From: Agelaius tricolor | Taxonomy: Eukaryota; Chordata; Aves; Passeriformes; Icteridae | Length of the DNA stretch: 64,000 nucleotides | Reading direction: 5' to 3' | Assembly (NCBI GenBank): GCA_023055355.1 | Contig: JALJCS010000037.1 | Span: 5,890,001 to 5,954,000, forward strand | Shown: piece after piece, positions 38,110-49,803 of the stretch | Layout: the number at the start of each line of letters is the position of its first letter | Position numbering within the stretch: position 1 is the first letter of the stretch | Translations under genes and position numbers: made by a program | The notes under the pieces: generated by a model | Seen by the model: the letters and a program-made list of their open reading frames with translations, nothing else | Databases searched by the model: none | What the model was told of the DNA's origin: nothing

Positions 38110-39789
38110 ATAAGTGCTTCATACTTCCTCTTGTGCAGAAATCACAACAAATTTCTTTTCTATCCATGTTTTCTTATGCTCATGCTTTTTATCCCAACAG
38201 CAGCTGACACGACATTTACAGGCACAGCAACAGCACACTTTTCCTGCTCTTACTAGACTTAACAATTTTGCAACCGGTCAATCAGTGGCCTTTGCAACTA
38301 AAGTCAGACCTTCAGCATTTCTCATTAAATGAATGTCTTCAGAAGAAAACTTTGCTGCCTACTCTGTACGACTGAAGAATAGATGATAATGAGTTAGCAT
38401 CACAATCAGTTAAGTACAGAGGCTATCCTTTAGCAGGGAAAAAATTAAAAGAAGAGCTCTTTTATGCAACAACTATCTGAGAAACAAAACAACTAGGATC
38501 TTCCACAGGGTTCCCTGCAGTAGAAATGTACTTGGATGAATGCAGAAGATAAAAGATGTGGTTTTGAAAGGCTATGTCCTTGCTAAGCTAAATTGGATCT
38601 CATCCTGTAGATGAAAGATCAAGGAGCTCAAAGCGGAGCTAGAGAGACATGTCCAGATAATGAGATAGAGCAAAGCATTTTCCAAGATAATTAAGCATTC
38701 TGGTGGACTGGCCAGTTAGGTTAAATCTGCCACACCCATTCACTTTTGGGGATTGAACTGTGGAGTGCTAAACCGTATCTGCTGCTGTGCAAAGTAAAAG
38801 AGATCCATCCAAATTGTACGGTTAGTGAGAACACTCTCACTCTCAATTGTAAAACACTTCATAAGCTATTAATCAGTCTTAGGAACAAAATGAAATAAAG
38901 TTGTTATGCCATCTGGGAATGGGAAAACATCTTCAAAATATTTTTTTCTCTATGTTTTCTTCTTTTTTCTTTTTTTCTTTTTTATTTTTTTAATCCCACA
39001 TTATGTGATTGATAATTTCAACCATTCTGGAATGCTTTTAACAGATGAACCCAGCATAGTAGTTTTATTACCGGCTCTTGTCCCTTACATGCTTCAGTAC
39101 AGGTTTGGAATATACTCCCCAGTCAATTAGTGTTTTTTTTATCTCTTTTCCCAGAGACAACTTTTAAAGGACTACTTAACCCCTAAAAATCATAATTTCT
39201 CTGGTTTCTCCAAGCTTTTTGAGAAAGCTGTTTTGGTTTTGTTTTGGTTTGTTGCTTGTTTTGTTTTATTGCATCATTCCTAATGTCTTCAGACCTACTA
39301 CAAGAAGAAGTTAAAAATAGATCTTATTTGAAGAGACTGTTAAAGCTAATGAACTGCCAGTCTTGGTATTTGTATCTTTCTAAATCCTTTAAAGTCCAAG
39401 GTTGCCTTCCTGAATCCTCAGTTACTTAGAAAACATTGTGTTTAGAAAACAGACCCAGTTCAATTGCTTCTGCAAACTCACCTTCATTGTATAGGATTGT
39501 ACTTCAAGAAATCTTGCTTCATTCAAACATTGGAAGTACAGATTTGACATCATCTGTGACCCTTCCATCTGTCTGAACTGTATTTCATTGTGTGAGTTTC
39601 TCAGTTGCTTCAAATAAGGACAGAATCTTTTCAATTTGCATAGCATGTTATGTGAAGATCTCCTGTCTGCTTTCTTCACTTGCTTTAATGGGAAGACAAG
39701 GGAAATACATTTTGAATGTTATCTTTTAGAGTCTACTTTTACCTACCAGTGTGCTTCTATGGACTAGAACCAAGTGCAGCTTGAAAGAA
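38110..39789. other. Non-coding stretch, nothing recognised
   Basis: AT-rich DNA with a pyrimidine-rich T/C tract at about 38940-38993. No gene or repeat family was recognised. Confidence 0.4.
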
Positions 39790-39794
39790 GGTAT

Positions 39795-40780
39795 TGTCAT
39801 GATCCACTCATACCAACGGATTGGTTAACTGGTTGGTTGGTTAACTGATCTGGGAGTGCAACAGACAACCTGGAAAGGGGATTGCAGTATCAATCCAAAC
39901 AAATGCACCTTTATAGAATGACCACAGCAAATGCCTGAAAGGAATCAGGGAGAGGAAAAGAATAAAAAAGAGGGGGAGAAAGAGAGAGGAGTATAGCTAC
40001 CAAACATGGAGAGACTAAGTCCTCTTAGTCCAGCCGATAGAGTTTGCCTAGTCACGTTGGGAAGGTCTCAAAGTCCTGGTGAACTCAAGGTTCCATTATA
40101 GTCCATTGCTGAGGGGGGAAACAGAATCTTGAAATGGCTGAGGGGGAACAGATCCAATCAAGAAGAAGAAGTCTATTGAAATTGCTGAGGGGGAAAAAGG
40201 TATTGAAGACGGGTACAGACAGTCCATGTTCTCAGCAGGATAAGTCAGTAGCAGCAGTGAGTGGGACCCACTGTTTCAGGACTGCTTTCTGGGGGAAACC
40301 AGTCTAGGTCCTGTAGGCACATCTCTAGGCAACACTCAGCAGGCATCCTGCTTCAGTCAGGCCAGCACCCCTGCATCAGAATTACAGGTGTCTCAGTCTC
40401 AGTCCTTGGGAGGGGGGCTTCAACCTCGGTGCCTCACGGTGGTAGTGGAGCAGAGGAAGGATTTTCCATGGGGGGGCTACCAAGTTGCCCCAGCAAGTTC
40501 ATCTGGCCAAGAGGTGGGAAAATTCCTGGTCTATTGTCGTGAAGCAGGTGCAAGCATATAGGCTGGGTCGCCCTTTGGCAGGCCCTGCTAGAAGCAGTCA
40601 CTGAAGACACAGCTGTGAACAATCCCTTGGCAGGCCAGAATTCTGCTCAGGGGCCTCAGGATTTTTGGTGTTCATCCATTACTGGCAGGCCAGAGGTCCC
40701 ATCGGGGTCCTCAGGGTCCTGATATCGGTCCTGTGGACGGTCGTGAGGCAAATGGGGGGAACCTCAGACCGTCTTTCACA
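39795..40780 (-). repeat. 3' LTR of the ERV
   Basis: This 986-bp LTR begins (plus strand) TGTCATGATCCACTC. Segment 40095-40694 matches 51837-52436 of the 5' LTR without a visible difference (offset 11,742), while both outer parts differ. The right edge is set where similarity to the 5' LTR stops ('gtctttcaca'). No clear polypurine tract lies just beyond it, so this edge is less certain. Frame 40261-40542 and its twin at 52003-52284 are identical only because the LTR cores are. Confidence 0.85.
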
Positions 40781-41290
40781 GCACCTGGTGACTCACGACA
40801 GGCTTCAAAGGGTCTTCATCAGCAGTGTTCTGTACTATTGTTGTATACTTGTCGCACATTGGTAGCATATCCTGGAAAGCAGAGACAATACGTCAGACAG
40901 AGAGAGAGAAGGGAAGGACAAGAAAAGATAAAAAAAGGCGGGGGTAAGGAAACAAGAAACAACTATAATAACAGTAATTTAAACCATATTATTTTGAAAC
41001 ATTTTTTTCAAATATCTGAAACTAATCACAAATAATCAAAGGCAATAAAGCAATAAACAAATCAACAACAGTTCATTTAAAATATTTTTTTTTCAAAACA
41101 ATTCACCAAAAATCAAAAGTAATTTTCTTATAATCGTCAAAGAAAATTGAAGACGATTTCAAAACACATCCTCTCATTTGTAGTCGCCTTGTGTCAATAG
41201 TCTTGGAGATGTCCACAGTGAAAAGGACATCAGCCCAGTTGTGTGCATTAATTACAGACATCAATTTTGTTAACTCTTTCATCATTCTCC
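40781..41290 (-). other. ERV region between env end and 3' LTR
   Basis: AT-rich, without an intact frame. It should hold the env stop region and the polypurine tract, but I could not point to a convincing tract. Confidence 0.4.
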
Positions 41291-41604
41291 AATTCATAAT
41301 GAGTAAGATTGCTGATTAAAAAACCCCAATCAAAACGAAACGCAAAAGGGCAATGATGGGATGACACATACTGTTCAGGACTCTTGTGGCAGTAGGTGAC
41401 CACCCAAAAAGAGTATCCTACCACCTGTGTTCAGCATCTTTTCTTACTCTCTCTATGACATGGTGTATTTCTTTCACATTGTGATGAACAGTTACCAGTG
41501 CTTTCTGTCTATTCTTCTTGATCTTCTCCAATATTTCAATGAAGTCCTGATGAAGCAAAGATTGCTTTACCAAAGTAATGTTCATCCCAATGGGAGTAGG
41601 TAAA
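41291..41604 (-). pseudogene. env transmembrane C-terminal part (after LTR insertion)
   Basis: The minus-strand frame resumes env sequence after the family-A LTR. It has a Lys/Ile/Val/His-rich heptad-like helix (LHQDFIEILEKIKKNRQKAL, then VIERVRKDAEH) like the membrane-proximal part of a TM ectodomain. The frame listed as 41418-41762 is a hybrid: its first half is LTR sequence and only the part below 41604 is env. Hydrophobic anchor coding seems degraded further down. Confidence 0.65.
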
Positions 41605-42275
41605 TGTCCTGGTTTAGGGCAAATTTGGGAGAAAACCTCCAAAAGGTGGACCCTCCAGAAAACAAACCCACATGGCCCCTCCCCCCAACCAGGTCGGGAA
41701 GGATTCCTTGGAAACAAGTGGAAAGAACCTGTTTCTGTAACAGGCAAAGCACCCCGCAGCACACAAAAGGATCAATACCAGATGGCACCACTCTTTCACC
41801 GCTCTGAAAAAGTAGACAACTTCAGAAAGTCTCTCTTGGGAGTGCTCGCTCTGTTATCAGTCTGTCCTGTGCTGGGGTAGCTGCTGCACCTTGGCCACAA
41901 GGTGCAAACTCTCGGTGTTTCCCAGGTCCCAGTCCGGAGCAGGTCCGAGTAGGTCCAAAGAAGGGAAAGGAGAAACAGTCCAGGGAAAATTTGGACTGCT
42001 TAGCTAAACTAACTAATGAGCAGGAGCAAAACAGCAAGAGCAAAGCAGGAGCAAAGCCGAAGCAAGAGCAAAGCGAAAAGCAAAGCAAAAAGCAAAAGCA
42101 GCACCCATGTACTGCCCTGTCTCTGTGTCGCGCCAGCTGTGGGGGAGCGGCTGATAGCAAAACCAAAACAAAACATTCGCTCTTCACAGCCAGTCTTGAA
42201 GGCACAGAACATGATAGCCAGCATCAACAGAACACACGGATGGGGATACAAGCATCATAACGTCACCCTAGGACA
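41605..42275 (-). mobile_element. Solo LTR, family A, inserted in env
   Basis: 671-bp element, plus-strand ends TGTCCTGGTTTAGGGC and CACCCTAGGACA, the reverse orientation of family A. It is flanked by GTAAA (41600-41604) and GTAAT (42276-42280), a 5-bp duplication with one mismatch. It carries an expanded AGCAAA/AGCA-rich stretch (about 42010-42105) that matches the GCTTTT stretch of the copy at 10972. It separates the two parts of the env TM reading frame. Confidence 0.85.
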
Positions 42276-42280
42276 GTAAT

Positions 42281-44451
42281 AGTTTGTGAATCAGTCTTTA
42301 ATTGGATTGAAAAAGGTAATGGGAGGTAACTGGAGCTTCTGAAGAAAAATCACATCCCTCAATTTTGTAAAGTTACAAGCGCAACAATTTGAATGATTTT
42401 TACTATCCACTACTGCATTTTCTACAAATACCGTATCACAAGCAGTTCTAAAGCACCCACACCCATTGCCTATATATTTAAGGACTGTTTCGAAAGTCTC
42501 GTTAGGATGAATTTCAAAATGACAGATATTTTGTTCTGTGTCCAAACAAACATCCTGAGCTGTAATTGCATTACTTTCACAGATGAAGCCTAGTTCTCGG
42601 ACAATAGAAGATTCCAAATTAACATGTTGCCATTTTTTACCAGTTTGATGGGCCCATTGTCTATGTTCAGAAAGATTGGGAATAGCTCCATCATGATTTA
42701 GCCCTAATGCAATAATAGGAAATCTCAAATGCACTGAGGCATTGCGTACGGTTAACACAAGAGAGCTGTGGCTGTGTTTGTAATGGGGTGGAAAGTAAAA
42801 TTCACCAAGTTCCACCAGGACTGGAATTCTCTTTCAAAATCAGTGGCACTGTCCCAAATTCTTTTCTGAATTTCAGCAGGAAAATTGCCTTCACCTTCTC
42901 TTATCATTGAGGCAGCAACTGACTGCATCGACAATTGTGCCTGGATACAGCTAAGAGCCAAAGAAAGGTTGTTTTGTGTAGCACCGAGTGCATCAGTCTA
43001 CCAATTTGCGATCACTTACATTTACCTTTTCCCAAGCTGGTAATATGTTTGATAGCAAGCACTGCTGTGTTCCCAAAGCCAATAAGGATGATTGCAGTGG
43101 TTGTTTTAATTTGGTCAAATCTCTAACCATTTTGTGGCAGCCAATTTATCCATTAGTGTACTTCAGAATCAATACTATTTAGAATTCCAAAACCTGTTCC
43201 CAAAACACCGGTTATGTCTCTTAGTGTCTGTTTTTAAAGAAAAAACGGACTTTCTGTTTTTGCAGCCAGGTGGTCCAACCCTCAAAGGAAGTCCGCAAAA
43301 AAGGCAAACAGGCCGGCTGAATTTCTGAGACATTGTTTTGCATCATCAGCAATTTGACTTGTTTAAGAGACCGTGCCAGATTGAACAATATGTGTTGTTG
43401 ACCAGTTTTCCTGATTATATATGGTCCAATTTCAAAACTTCTCAGGCTAAGCATAAGCGGTGCTTGGGCTGGAGTGGTGGTAGTAGAAGGTTGGTTCATC
43501 CCATTTATTATCAACTTAAAAGAAAAGCCTTCACTAGTTTTGGACCAAAGACAAACTACTTCTGCAGTTTGTGTTAATGTAAAATTGTGCCAACAGTCTT
43601 GTACGCTTGGGGGCGTACAAACCTGTTCACGCTTATTTGTCTGATCTGTCAAAACACTGATGGAGATTGCTTTGCTATAAGCAGTTCCACAAATCCTTCG
43701 GCTAATTCCTTCTCCCACTCCCCCTTGAAGCTGCCAGGCTTTTTGTTTTTCCCATACCTGCCAAGTGAACAAAAGCTTGGGACCAAGGCCACATTGACTA
43801 AGGGGACTCTCAGTCCCTTCTGCCCACTCGGATGTAACTACTGTACTCAATGTCAGCTTTGTGCTCTCAGTCCCTTCTACCCATTGGGGTGTAACTATGG
43901 TGCTCAGTGTGGGCTTCATGCTCTCAGTCCCGTCTATTCCACTGGGATGTAACTACGGTACTCAGCGTGGGTTTTGTTATAGCGTCTATCTTAAATTTAT
44001 GAGCTAAGCCTTTTCAACCTAACAGGTTGGTCAAGTTCTTTTGCCAGCGGCATGTCACTTAAGTCGGTTTAGTTAACGTCAAATTATGCCAGCAATCAAT
44101 TGGTTCATTTTTACAATCCTTTGTACTTGCAACATTGTTCGTTTTGCGACCTAGAGTGTAATTACCAACATACTCCTGGCAGCAACACAGAGTAAGGGGA
44201 ATTTGTTTGGCACACTCCCACTTGTTTGTAGGACACAGTCTCGCTGAAGGGATATCCCGATCATTTTTCCCATCTGGTTCCATAAAATTTCCGGCAACTG
44301 TGATGGAGGTGGATTTCTCATAGAGAGATCCTTCCATTTTTCTGCATGCTTCCACAATCGACTCACCAATTGTTCCAGTTAGGGCTCTAGTCCAGTCCTT
44401 CTGATCCCATCCCCACTCACTTGGACCATATACCTGGGGGTCATGCAGCAC
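42281..44451 (-). pseudogene. env (surface and transmembrane) remnant of the ERV
   Basis: Frames 44451-44059, 43919-43221 and 42961/42815-42291 together cover a retroviral envelope. The first and second are in different frames; the second and third share one frame but are separated by stops. The repeated motif CWHNLTLT occurs in the SU part, near 44080 and again near 43590, suggesting an internal duplication or two related glycosylated segments. The TM part has paired cysteines (NCCACNFTK) near its end, a CX-type disulfide region. A signal-peptide/start region may overlap the end of integrase at about 44540-44600. The frame continues past the LTR at 41605-42275. Not functional. Confidence 0.7.
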
Positions 44452-44536
44452 TAGAGGCTCTAGGTTTGGGTGGCCACCCTTGGGCTACGCTCCTAGAACA
44501 TTAGTGGGATGGAGGGTAGCTTCAGACCACAACCAC

Positions 44537-45376
44537 TCAGCAGGATCCTGTCCATGGAATTGTGGTAGGATGCAGAAAAGCATCACCAGTGTTATCATGG
44601 TTCAGATGATTTTCATGTTCCTCAGGGTTCTTCTGTAAAAGTAAAAACAACAGAAATCCTTCCACTGAGGGGCAGAAAAGAGTTAAAATGGATAGGATTA
44701 TCCAGCATGTATTTATCCAATGCTCTTTCCCTAGAGCATCAGAGGCTAGGCATGCATATTTCTTCAGAGGGGTTTTCAGCACTAGTGCTACTTCCCCTAC
44801 AGTAGGGAGGTCCACCAGAACAGGTTGTCCAGGGTAATGTGCTGGACTTTTTGAATCGTCAGGTCGCCGTAGTAAGGGAACGATGCTTGGAGCTGTTGGG
44901 CAAAAGGCAGTGATTTTGGGACATCCATTCCCCCCCCATCTACTGTTCATTCTTTTAACAGCTTCCCATAAGCGAACGTCCCAATTTCCCTCCCGGGGCT
45001 TCAGAAGTCCTTTCAAAAAACCCTTGGTCCTTTCTAAGATCCCCTTAGCTTGAGGGTAGTGGAAAGGGCTGTGGAAAGACCGCTTAATTCCTTCACCTTT
45101 TGCCCAATGCTGTACACCTCTAGCAGTGAAGTGGGACCTGTGATCAGATTGAATTTCCTGTGGCTTTGGGAAAGTTCCAAACCACCCCTGCAAAGCTTTA
45201 ACCGCATTATCACCTGTAGCTCTTTTCAAAGCATCAGCTTGAACCAACCCAGATACAATTTCTCCTCCTACTAGCACAAAGTGTTTACCTCCTGACTTCT
45301 TAAAGGGGCCAATATAGTCTACCTGCCACGCGTCCCATAAGCCTTTACCCTTTCTTAAATGCAGAGGGTCATCTTC
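44537..45376 (-). pseudogene. pol: integrase core and C-terminal domain
   Basis: The three catalytic acids are all visible on the minus strand: Asp in WQVDYIGPF (about 45330), Asp in IQSDHRSHF (the usual Asn after SD is His) and Glu in GILERTKG. A C-terminal DNA-binding-like segment follows (PAHYPGQPVLVDLPTVGEV). This part is in the same frame as the RNase H/zinc-finger piece upstream, separated only by stops at 45395-45397 and 45377-45379. Frame 44537-45277 runs on past the integrase into the start of env. Integrase joins viral DNA to host DNA; this copy is broken by the stops. Confidence 0.85.
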
Positions 45377-45394
45377 TCAAGGATGTCTCTCCAG

Positions 45395-46138
45395 TCACCT
45401 GTGACATTGCTCGCAGGCTGATACGCATGTTTTACACATTTCCCTGGTAACCAGCCAACCACAAGCATGAGCTTCTTTGTACAAATCTTTCGCACCCGTG
45501 TGCTGTCTTTTTCCATGCAGCCATTCTAATAGTTGATCCCAGTCCTCAGGAATGAGTTCCTTTTTCAGGGGGCTGAGCCTTGCTAGTTCATCAGCTCTAT
45601 TCTTCCACTCTCCTGCTGGATTTCCATCTGTTTGCTGAGAAGCTACCCAACCAATAGCAATATTTCCTTGGCTTGCAACATCTAAAATTTCTTGCCCCTT
45701 TTCCTTTTGCCACACTGGAATTCTGTGAACTTCCCAATCATTTTGCTGCCAGAAAGGAAGCCACTCGGTACAACCTTTGTACACTGCGTAAGAGTCGGTG
45801 TAAATGCAGGCAAGAGAAATGTTCTGTGCCTCACATCGGAAAACACTCCAAACAGCTATGAGTTCCCCAGCCTGAGCGCTGCCTTCCCCTTCAGTAATGA
45901 TTCTTTCACCAAATGAATTGTGTAAGACAGCTGTTCTAGATCTCCATACCTTCCCTTCCCGTTTTGCAGAGGCATCTGTGAACCAAGAACTTGCTGCTTG
46001 TTCGGGGGAGAAAGGAAGGGCAGCTTTGATTACAGAGGCACATTTATCTTGGCTGCTAACCAGGCTCTCAGTGCCTTGGATTGTTAGATTTTTAGCAGCA
46101 TCTTCCGTTATTGAGACGGTATTACAATAGCCTTCCAT
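45395..46138 (-). pseudogene. pol: RNase H and integrase zinc-finger segment
   Basis: 247 open codons. RNase H acidic residues appear in order: WFTDAS, SAQAGELIA, IYTDSYAV and NRADELA. They are followed by the integrase HHCC-type region (HGKRQHTGAKDLYKEAH, then CKTCVSACEQC). RNase H degrades the RNA strand during reverse transcription. The frame ends at a TGA just after the zinc-finger cysteines. It is shifted relative to the RT thumb piece at 46264-46797. Confidence 0.85.
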
Positions 46139-46263
46139 CTGAGCATACCATTTCCTAACTGAGGCCCTTTGGGCTACCCCGTCAGGTGGGGGGGAGGGGT
46201 GGGGCTCCCATTAGTGACGATTTTGATAACTTTGAAAGGCCCTCTTAATACAGAAAGCTCTTG

Positions 46264-46797
46264 TCATGCAATTTTTTCCTCTTCTAGGAGAGCTAAGCTA
46301 ACTACAAACAACCCCTTTTCCCAGGTAGTGTATCTTTTCTCAGCATCTTTGAAACCACAGGAATAAAAACCAAGAGGCCCCGTTGGACCCTCGGGACCCC
46401 ACTGCCAAATGTGTACTGATAGCCCTGAGGAGGCAAATCCCCATTCCACCTGAAAGGGATCTGTGGGATGGATAGGGCCTAGTGCTTGGTGAGCTGTTGC
46501 CTCAAAAATCAGTAATTGCAATGCTTCTTCCTGAGAAGGAGTCCAATCCCATTTCATCCTTTTCCTCAGCAAGTCAAAAAGCGGCCTAGCAATTATTGAG
46601 AAATCTGGGAAGTGTTTTCTCCGGAACACCAATAGTCCTAGAGCTTGCTGGAGATCTTTCCTCAATTCAGGCCTTTGAAACTGATCTAAAGAGGTTAGGG
46701 TATCGGGTGGAATACATGTCATGCCTCCTTTCCACCAAATTCTCAAAATCTTCACTTCCTGAGAAGGTTTCTGAATTTTCTCTGCGGGTATCTGCAA
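46264..46797 (-). pseudogene. pol: RT thumb/connection segment
   Basis: 177 codons resembling the retroviral RT thumb and connection (RRKHFPDFSIIARPLFDLLR, then WDWTPSQEEALQLL, and KDAEKRYTTWEKGLFVV). It continues the polymerase after the poly-G tract (minus strand) at 46864-46920 and is in another frame from both neighbours. Confidence 0.85.
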
Positions 46798-46863
46798 ATC
46801 AAGACTTTTTAAGTGAGAGATTATTTTCTGCTGATGTTTCCCTACTACCTCTATTTCATCCTT

Positions 46864-46920
46864 CCCCCCCTCCCCACCACCCCCCCCCCCCGCCCCCCCC
46901 CCCGCCCCCCCCCCCCCCCC
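46864..46920. repeat. Poly-C tract (poly-G on the coding strand) inside RT
   Basis: A run of C broken by two G, a few A and one T, lying between the RT palm and thumb coding pieces. On the coding strand it begins right after the damaged YxDD box, where related RTs have Gly codons, so it may have grown from GG-rich codons. Its exact length may be unreliable in an assembly. Confidence 0.95.
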
Positions 46921-47543
46921 AGAGTGTCTTAAATGTATTGATTATCAGCTACAGGATCAGCAGGATCAGGTTTGGGTATTTTTTCTAATTCCTCAACTAA
47001 AGCATGGTGGGCCAAAGTGGAGGAGTGTTTGTAGCCTTGGGGAAGCCTAGTGCAAGTGTATTGCCGTCCTTTCCCATGTGAAGGCAAAATGGTCCCTATA
47101 TCTTCTGGCTGTATAGGTATCATAAGGAAGATGTCTTTGACATCCATAGTTGCCATTGCCATGATTGAGTGAGCCTTTTCTTGAATTGATGTTATTAATT
47201 CAGCTAAGTTTGGGACCAGTGCTGTAAGAGGGTCTGTGTTGGCATTAAGCCTGCGAAAATCTACTGTTAATCTCCACTTTCCACTGGCTTTTCAGACTGG
47301 CCATACCGGTGAATTAAAAGGAGAATGTGTGTGAATTATTACCCCTTGGTTTCTCAAGTCCTGTAGAACCGCTTTGATACCTTCTCTGGCACCAGAAGGT
47401 AGAGGGTATTGTTTTACATGAGTTGTTTGATTATAGGGTAGGGAGGGTGCGGTTTGAAGCAGCCTAATGTTAAGTGGCAGTGTGCCAAAAGACCACAGAA
47501 ATCCCTCAGAGTCTTCCCACTGCCTCCCAGCAAGGACACCCAT
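46921..47543 (-). pseudogene. pol: RT fingers and palm with broken YxDD
   Basis: Two open pieces (47543-47292 and 47162-46929) in one frame show RT fingers (LPSGAREGIKAVLQDL, SPFNSPVWPV) and palm (TMDVKDIFLMIPI with the first catalytic Asp, TRLPQGYKHS). The YxDD box reads Y-I-stop-D: the first catalytic Asp of the pair is replaced by a TAA stop. Between the two pieces the frame is interrupted by at least one stop. Protease upstream (47831) is in the same frame. Confidence 0.85.
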
Positions 47544-47549
47544 TCCTAA

Positions 47550-47831
47550 TCAATTATTTGGAATGTTCCCAATTACCATTTTGATGACTAGTTGATGCTC
47601 ATTTCCAGGGAGCGTCAGTTTGGCTAAGGCAACATTCATAGATTCTGTAGTTCCCAGAGCATTAAGAACACAGCATTGTCTCTTAGTTGGAACAATTCCA
47701 CACCTCTGGGCATCCTTTTTTGTTAGTGCAGAGATTTGAGCCCCAATGTCAATCAAAAAGGTTACTAGTAGCCTGTGGAGGCCCGTGATAGCTGGGCTTA
47801 ATATATATCCTGATTTATTTTTAGTGAGCAT
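47550..47831 (-). pseudogene. ERV protease
   Basis: 93 open codons with a retropepsin-like core. The active-site triplet region reads LIDIGAQIS, where DTGA or DSGA is expected, so the Thr/Ser is Ile. A later Gly-Ile/Val-rich segment (KMVIGNIPNN) resembles the flap-distal ILLGR-type end. In frame with RT but ended by a stop before it. Confidence 0.7.
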
Positions 47832-47833
47832 TC

Positions 47834-49803
47834 TTAAATAAACCCACGCTCCGCCCCTTTGCCCACCTGTAAGCGGCAGAGAGATTTGTTTCCCGAAAAC
47901 CCTGTTGGTTTTGGTTCACTGCCTGTGTTCTGTGGGAGAGGCTGGGGGAGGGTTAGTTTTTGTCCCTGAGAAGGGAGGGGTGCACTGGGTTGAGCCAATG
48001 GATTCGGTTTTCGCTGGTGCCAATTATTTATTCTTTTCTGCAATTTATCAAGGGGCAAACCATCCATCACCTCTTTGGGGACCCACTTTTGAATTCCCAA
48101 CAACCACCAATGGTGGCAGTTAGAGATCTGTTTTCCTTTCTCTATATTTTCACTGTCAGGAGCCCCAATAAATCAAACACCTTTGTTATTTTCTGATTTC
48201 TATGCCGGGGTTTTTATAGGTCCATCTTGTCTACAATAATTAATCAGATCTACTGCAACTTCAGCTCATGTCCAAACTTTATGGCTACTGGCAGGTGAAT
48301 CAGATTGAGAAGCTGAGGGCTGTGAGGGGGAAGAGTAGGGAGTGAAGCCAGGATCTCTAGGTCCACTTTGGTCAGGGGAATTCCTGAGGAATCTTATCTA
48401 GTCTTTCTACAGGATTCAAAGCCATTGTGGTTTTCTGTAGAGTCATTGCTGTATGTTTAAGTGTTTCTGGAAGCCCACGAGTTCAATCGGTCATTAGTTC
48501 TGGCTTCACAGGTAATTGCATTGGGCATTCAAAACCAGGAACTAATTTCTTTTCATGAATCTTTTGCAGGCAGGCGGCTTTGTGGACACTTTCTAAGAGC
48601 TGGTCGGTGGTGTCAACGATTGCCAGGGGGTCACCCCTTTCCAAAGGATTCATTCTCCCGGCCCAGAAAGACGCACCCTGTGTCAGGGACCATGCATCAC
48701 GCTTACCTCCTTATCTCCTGTTGTGAAGAAGGCTCCATGTCCCCAGTACCCACTGGCCTCCGGTTAATTTAGTTTGATCTCCACCATCGAGGGACACTCG
48801 GAGGACATATTTGTCTCTGATTCTTGTGGGAGGTGCCCGAATTCTTTTTACAGCTTAGCTAATTCGGTAGCACTGAACGGTATTTGTTTAGTTGTGATAG
48901 GTGGGTCAAGATCCTCTTTCGGCAATGCAGAGAGACAGGGAGACCCACTCGGTAATCAGAATCCAATTTGATTGTGGGATACAAGCACTTACATACCATT
49001 GCAGGGAGACTAGTAATGTGTACTACAATGATTAGGTTAAAATCACATACACAAACTTACGCATATAACAACATCTCTTGCTTGCAGAGTTTAATGGGAT
49101 TTTCTTTTTCCAGTAAACCCGTTTGATTTAATCTTCTTGCAATCCAGGTCGAATTTTCAAAGTTCCGTTTGTTTATGCCAAGGCATCCTGTTTTCAAATC
49201 TCTTATGTTAACCAGGTCCAAAGTGCATCATCTGTCTTATGTCCCCCAACATTCCAACAATCCTCATCATTAAGATAGTTCTATTCTGTTTGAACCAAGG
49301 GTCTCAAGCGAGGACAGCAGTATTCTCTCCAATTTTTTACTGCCTCAAGTTCCTGACGGGGATAGATTTGTTTCATGTCAGGAGTTTCCTTTTCCTCTGG
49401 CTCTGTAGAGGAATCAGTATGATGTGAATTCTTAGCAAGTTCCTCTCTAAGGGCAGCTCGCAACATATAGATCTCATTTCTATCTTCCTTTAATTCTTTC
49501 TGCAAAATTTCAACTAGGTTTTGAAGGGAATCTATTCTTGCTATTTCCTCGTTTCTTTGCTTAAAAAGGGTTTCTATGGCTGCTGTGAGACAAGCTGCCA
49601 AAACTGAGCAGAGGATGGTCTTATTTTTGCCCAGTTTAACTTCTGTTTCATGTTGTAAAGAACAAATTCTATCTATGACATTTTCTAAATTAAACCAGCT
49701 GTTCTCTGCCCAAACCTCCCCCCTTGGAGAAGGCTTGGCATTCTATTTAGCAAGCAGAGCAGAAAATTCAGCTGTAACTTTTGTGCTAGAGTTTTCAGTC
49801 ATT
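47834..49803 (-). pseudogene. gag remnant of the ERV
   Basis: The N-terminal part is visible from a Met at about 49803, with an early in-frame stop. A coiled-coil-like segment follows (EIARIDSLQNLVEILQKELK in 49601-49281), ending in an acidic stretch and YPRQELEAVKNW. The middle is broken into several frames. The C-terminal piece (48103-47834) is Pro/Gln/Lys-rich (for example PLPSQGQKLTLPQPLP) with no Cys-His box that I can see. Gag forms the virus core; this copy is defective. Confidence 0.7.

Noticed and set aside
40261..40542. 93-codon frame identical to 52003-52284
   Set aside because: Both lie in the converted core of the ERV LTRs; identity is at DNA level and no protein function is indicated.
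41418..41762. 114-codon minus-strand frame read as one protein
   Set aside because: Chimera of solo LTR (above 41604) and env remnant (below).
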